A stretch of 7,927 nt of DNA from positions 1 through 7,927 of the forward strand of contig JAADYZ010000141.1 in the NCBI GenBank assembly GCA_010092775.1, given 5' to 3'. The translations under genes were made by a program, and so were the position numbers. This document shows positions 5,364 to 7,927 of the stretch, piece by piece (position 1 is the first letter of the stretch; every line of letters begins with the position of its first letter). This DNA is from Chloroflexota bacterium (lineage in GTDB: Bacteria; Chloroflexota; Anaerolineae; Aggregatilineales; UBA3940). The notes beneath the pieces were generated by a model. That model was not told the DNA's origin. It saw only the letters and a program-made list of their open reading frames with translations, and did no database searches.

Positions 5364-7148
5364 ATGGCAAGACCAGCGCCAACGACAATTTCGTGCCCGA
5401 ACTGCGGCCAACCCTTCAGTGCCATGCTGGAGCAGGTGTTGGACGTTGACCGCGATCCGGGAGCTAAAGACCGTCTGCTCAACGGGCGGGTGAATGTGAT
5501 TACATGCCCACACTGTGGGTATCGGGGAATGGTGGGAACGCCGTTGATTTATCACGATTCCACTAAACCTGTGGCTGTTATCTATGTGCCGATGGAACTC
5601 AATCTCAACCAGCCCGATCGTGAAAAGCTGGTAGGTGACCTAACAAACGCGCTAATGCGCAACATGGATGAGAACACGCCGAAAGGCCATTTGCTACAGC
5701 CGAAGACAGCTCTAACCTTTCAGGGTTTGATGGATCAAGTGTTGGAAGCTGAGGGGCTAACCCAGGAAGAGTATCAACAGCAGCAGCAATCTGGGGCCGC
5801 CAGCCTCGACGAGAGCAAGTTGCAGCTCATCGAACAGATCGCCGAGGCTAAGAAAGCAGATCGCGAAGCACTGCTCGCTGAAAACATGGATCAGATTGAC
5901 ATGGCTTTCGTCGAACTGCTCACCGCAGCAGCACAGCAAGCGGCTCAGGCGGAGGACCAACGCCGGTCGCTGCGCTTGCTCAATGCGCGTGAATACATTC
6001 TTGAGCATTCCGATATAGGGCAGCAAATACGTGAACAAGAAGCAGCCTTTGCTGAAGCCAACGAAGACCTTCAGGGTCTGCTAGCCGAATTGCAGCAGCA
6101 AGGACGCCAACTGACGCGCGAAGACTTTGTCGATCTGCTCATGGAAGATCGCCATAATGAGGCAAAAGTGCGGGCGTTGGCCAGCTTGGGGCGCCAACTG
6201 CTCGACTATCAAACCTTTGAGGTCATCACCGCGCGCATCAACATGGCACAATCGGATGCTGAACGACAGCGGCGCAGCCGAGTCCGTGAGCTGGCGCTTG
6301 AAGCAGCGTCCTCCTATGAGCGTGAGCAGCGCGCTGAAATGGAACGCGCTGCCGAAACGCTGCGCCAACTCATGCAGGCGGAAGACATTGCATTAGCTGT
6401 GCGAGACAACATCAACCGAATTGACGATCTTTTCTTGCAAGTGCTGCAAGTCAACCTGGATGAAGCGCGCCGCAGCGGCAATATGGCGGCATCGGGTCGC
6501 CTGGCGCAGATTTATGAGGAAGTGCTGAGACTGGTCCAAGAATCGGCTCCGCCCGAGATTCGCTTCATTAATGAGCTACTCTCTGCTGAGAGCAACGACG
6601 AAGTCAATGGACTCTTGCATGCCAACGACAAGAAGTTGGATTTGCAGCTTCTGGGGGCCATTGAAGAAGTGATGCAGCAGTTCCAATCATCAGGTAATCA
6701 AGAAGCCGTGCGTCGACTGGACAACATTCGCCACCAGATCGAACATATCCTGGTGGATAAGGCCAACGAAACGATTGAAATCTTGTTGGCCTCTGATGAC
6801 ATTCCCACCGCCGTTGATTTTCACCAGAAGCGCATTGACGAGCTTTTCCTCCAGGTGCTTCAGCAGCGCCTGGTACAAGATCATGACGATCGACTGCGTG
6901 AGGTCCGAGAGGCAGTGGTGGCGCACTTGCAGTCTTCCGCACCGCCCGAACTCCGCATGATCAACGATTTACTTTCCGCAGAGACGGAAGATGCCGCCCT
7001 CGACATGCTGCGTGACCGCCGCAGTGAGCTGAGCAGTGAACTACTCCAAGTGATGGAAGCGGTTGTACAGCAGCTTCGAGCCGGTGGTAGCCCAGCTATG
7101 GCGCAGCGCCTTGAGGTGTTACGTGCTGAAGCCCAACGCATGATGTAG
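5364..7148 (+). CDS. CpXC-domain zinc-ribbon protein with long duplicated helical region
   Basis: A 594-residue soluble protein. The N-terminal domain (about residues 1-125) has two cysteine pairs, CPNC (11-14) and CPHC (48-51), the pattern that names the CpXC domain and probably binds one zinc ion. The domain is known in several bacterial phyla but has no established function. After a glutamine run (138-142), residues 150-594 are highly charged and rich in Q, E, A, L and R, with few Pro or Gly, and look almost wholly alpha-helical. Residues 331-463 and 469-594 are a clear duplication, sharing the segments ID-D/E-LFLQVLQ, SAPPE and LLSAE; residues 170-290 may be a third, more diverged copy. 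No signal peptide, membrane helix or enzyme motif is seen, and no nucleic-acid-binding motif beyond the ribbon. It starts 50 bases after the kinase with its own promoter and AAGGA. It could be a scaffold or a transcription-linked adaptor; that is a guess. Confidence 0.88.
   Translation: MARPAPTTISCPNCGQPFSAMLEQVLDVDRDPGAKDRLLNGRVNVITCPHCGYRGMVGTPLIYHDSTKPVAVIYVPMELNLNQPDREKLVGDLTNALMRNMDENTPKGHLLQPKTALTFQGLMDQVLEAEGLTQEEYQQQQQSGAASLDESKLQLIEQIAEAKKADREALLAENMDQIDMAFVELLTAAAQQAAQAEDQRRSLRLLNAREYILEHSDIGQQIREQEAAFAEANEDLQGLLAELQQQGRQLTREDFVDLLMEDRHNEAKVRALASLGRQLLDYQTFEVITARINMAQSDAERQRRSRVRELALEAASSYEREQRAEMERAAETLRQLMQAEDIALAVRDNINRIDDLFLQVLQVNLDEARRSGNMAASGRLAQIYEEVLRLVQESAPPEIRFINELLSAESNDEVNGLLHANDKKLDLQLLGAIEEVMQQFQSSGNQEAVRRLDNIRHQIEHILVDKANETIEILLASDDIPTAVDFHQKRIDELFLQVLQQRLVQDHDDRLREVREAVVAHLQSSAPPELRMINDLLSAETEDAALDMLRDRRSELSSELLQVMEAVVQQLRAGGSPAMAQRLEVLRAEAQRMM
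6354..7145 (+). repeat. Tandem protein-level duplication in the CpXC protein
   Basis: Codons for residues 331-463 (6354-6752) and 469-594 (6768-7145) encode homologous helical units of about 130 residues. The offset is 138 residues at the FLQVLQ segment and 131 from SAPPE to the C-terminus, so one seven-residue gap separates them. The DNA copies have diverged at many positions, so this is an old duplication rather than a recent repeat or assembly fault. Confidence 0.85.
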
Positions 7149-7158
7149 ATGCCAACGA

Positions 7159-7202
7159 CGCCCCTCAGCATTCTTGCGCCTCATCAAGGATGCTGAAGGG
7201 CG
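7159..7202. terminator. Large hairpin between convergent genes, possible bidirectional terminator
   Basis: Arms 7159-7176 and 7185-7202 pair over 18 positions with one C-A mismatch and one G-T pair, around an 8-base loop. The right arm includes part of the stop and the last codons of the minus-strand transpeptidase gene; the left arm begins 10 bases after the CpXC stop. The position suits a shared terminator for the two converging transcripts. No T-run follows on either strand, so it is not a standard rho-independent terminator; it may instead block RNA decay or pausing polymerase. Confidence 0.55.
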
Positions 7203-7908
7203 ATCCGCAGTGCCTCCCCGCCGATCTCCGCAGCGATTCCCGCCGACTCAGCATCTTCAATCAACACAGCCACCGCGATCACATCGCGCCCTTCTGGCCG
7301 CACAAAACCGATAAACCAGGCATTCTCTTGTCCTTCCGGCCCAGCGATGGCCACCCCCGTGTGCCCATAGACAGCCTGCTGGGGCAGCAGCGCTGGGCGT
7401 GAAGCACCAAACAAGACGCTGCGGCGCATGGCCCCAGCAATACTGTCTGCATTGCTAGGGCTGATGGTGCCGCGTGGGCTGCCATCAACCTCCAGGGGGA
7501 TAATCTCCCCATCTGGTGCGATGAGGCGTTGAGCCAATTGGAGCGGTGGGATTCGCCCACGATTGGCCAATCCGGCAGCGACCATAGCCATATGCAAAGG
7601 CGTGACGGTTAAACTGCCTTGACCCACGACAGCCTGGTCAAAGTTACCCAATGCGGGCGGCCCTTCGAGTTCAGCTACAGAAGTTTCGATCACCAGGTTA
7701 GGTTCGCCGAAGAGGCCAAAATCGTCCAGTGCCGCATCGAGTAAGCGGCTGGGCAGCGGCTGACTTGCTTCAAGCAATGGGCCAGGGCAGCTCCAGATCA
7801 GTGCGTCTTCCAGAGTGGTGATTGCCCCAGTGGGGGGCGCAGCACAGGGCAGCTCACGCCCATTGAGCGCGATCACGAGCGACTCACCGCTCCAGGCTTG
7901 ATCCAGCG
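7184..7908 (-). CDS. Penicillin-binding protein transpeptidase domain, C-terminal part, 5' truncated
   Basis: The final 240 codons of a FtsI/PbpA-type transpeptidase, which cross-links peptidoglycan outside the membrane. Recognition rests on VVGQGSLTVTPLHMAMVAAGLANRG (window residues 93-117, the conserved GQG-VTPLQ/HMA region), ENAWFIGFVRPEG (194-206) and the position of the active-site motifs. The third motif is HTG (182-184) instead of KTG, and the second motif, expected as SxN, reads SCP (39-41) in TLEDALIWSCPGP. The first motif (SxxK) lies beyond the contig end. HTG is known in the active Streptomyces R61 DD-peptidase, but loss of the SxN asparagine could weaken or abolish catalysis. The frame is open leftwards from a stop at 7184 through 7908; the GTG near 7876 only looks like a start because adapter bases create a TAA at 7916-7918. 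It converges on the CpXC gene. Confidence 0.88.
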
Positions 7909-7927
7909 CTGTCTCTTATACACATCT
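7909..7927. other. Tn5/Nextera mosaic-end adapter remnant at contig end (not genomic)
   Basis: The last 19 bases, CTGTCTCTTATACACATCT, match all 19 positions of the Tn5 mosaic-end sequence used in Nextera tagmentation libraries (reverse complement AGATGTGTATAAGAGACAG). Its place flush at the window end, interrupting an otherwise open conserved reading frame, marks untrimmed adapter rather than a natural transposon end. The first base (7909) could also be genomic by coincidence. Confidence 0.97.

Noticed and set aside
5775..5793. CAG-type simple repeat or phase-variable tract
   Set aside because: The codons are mixed CAA/CAG and the run is only five glutamines, within a generally Q-rich region; slippage is not likely to be significant.
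6604..6942. Antisense open frames opposite the CpXC gene (also 5757-6038, 6081-6368, 6881-7171)
   Set aside because: They are fully overlapped by a well-supported plus-strand gene, have no ribosome site or family signature, and have compositions typical of shadows.
7184..7876. A complete 230-residue minus-strand gene starting at GTG 7876
   Set aside because: The frame continues with plausible residues to 7908 and is stopped only by adapter bases; the conserved N-terminal parts of the family are missing, so the gene is truncated by the contig end.
7909..7927. A natural Tn5 or IS50 transposon end
   Set aside because: The mosaic end is an engineered hybrid of the natural ends, sits exactly at the contig terminus, and has no transposase or target duplication beside it.

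Overview
The window looks like one end of a short-read assembly contig from a bacterium, probably environmental or metagenomic. It is moderately GC-rich by eye, gene-dense and has no mobile element. The families present (M19 dipeptidase, CrtQ/HpnB-like glycosyltransferase, CBS-tailed site-2 protease, GAF-PAS histidine kinase, CpXC-domain protein, monofunctional penicillin-binding protein) and the gene style suggest Chloroflexota, perhaps Anaerolineae. That placement is inference from family content and memory; no marker gene is present to settle it.

Layout. Bases 2-1219 hold three overlapping plus-strand genes: the 3' end of a membrane dipeptidase (M19) and two small four-helix membrane proteins of unknown function. 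After an 82-base gap, 1302-3656 holds a tight pair: a membrane-bound family 2 glycosyltransferase, then six bases later an intramembrane metalloprotease with C-terminal CBS domains. After another 82-base gap, 3739-5313 encodes a soluble GAF-PAS-HisKA-HATPase histidine kinase with no response regulator beside it; its start has no usable Shine-Dalgarno and a -10-like box sits just upstream, so it may be leaderless. Bases 5364-7148 encode a CpXC-type zinc-ribbon protein followed by a long glutamine-rich helical region containing a clear internal duplication, with a good promoter and ribosome site of its own. A large hairpin at 7159-7202 separates it from a convergent minus-strand gene, the C-terminal part of a penicillin-binding transpeptidase cut off by the contig end.

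The last 19 bases (7909-7927) are exactly the Tn5/Nextera mosaic-end adapter, not genome. They put a false stop codon into the transpeptidase frame and make that gene appear to start at a GTG around 7876.

How the genes work together. A loose envelope theme is visible (dipeptide hydrolysis, lipid or carotenoid glycosylation, intramembrane proteolysis, peptidoglycan cross-linking), but nothing proves one pathway. I see no defence system, CRISPR array, RNA gene or insertion sequence. The least explained gene is the CpXC/helical-repeat protein.
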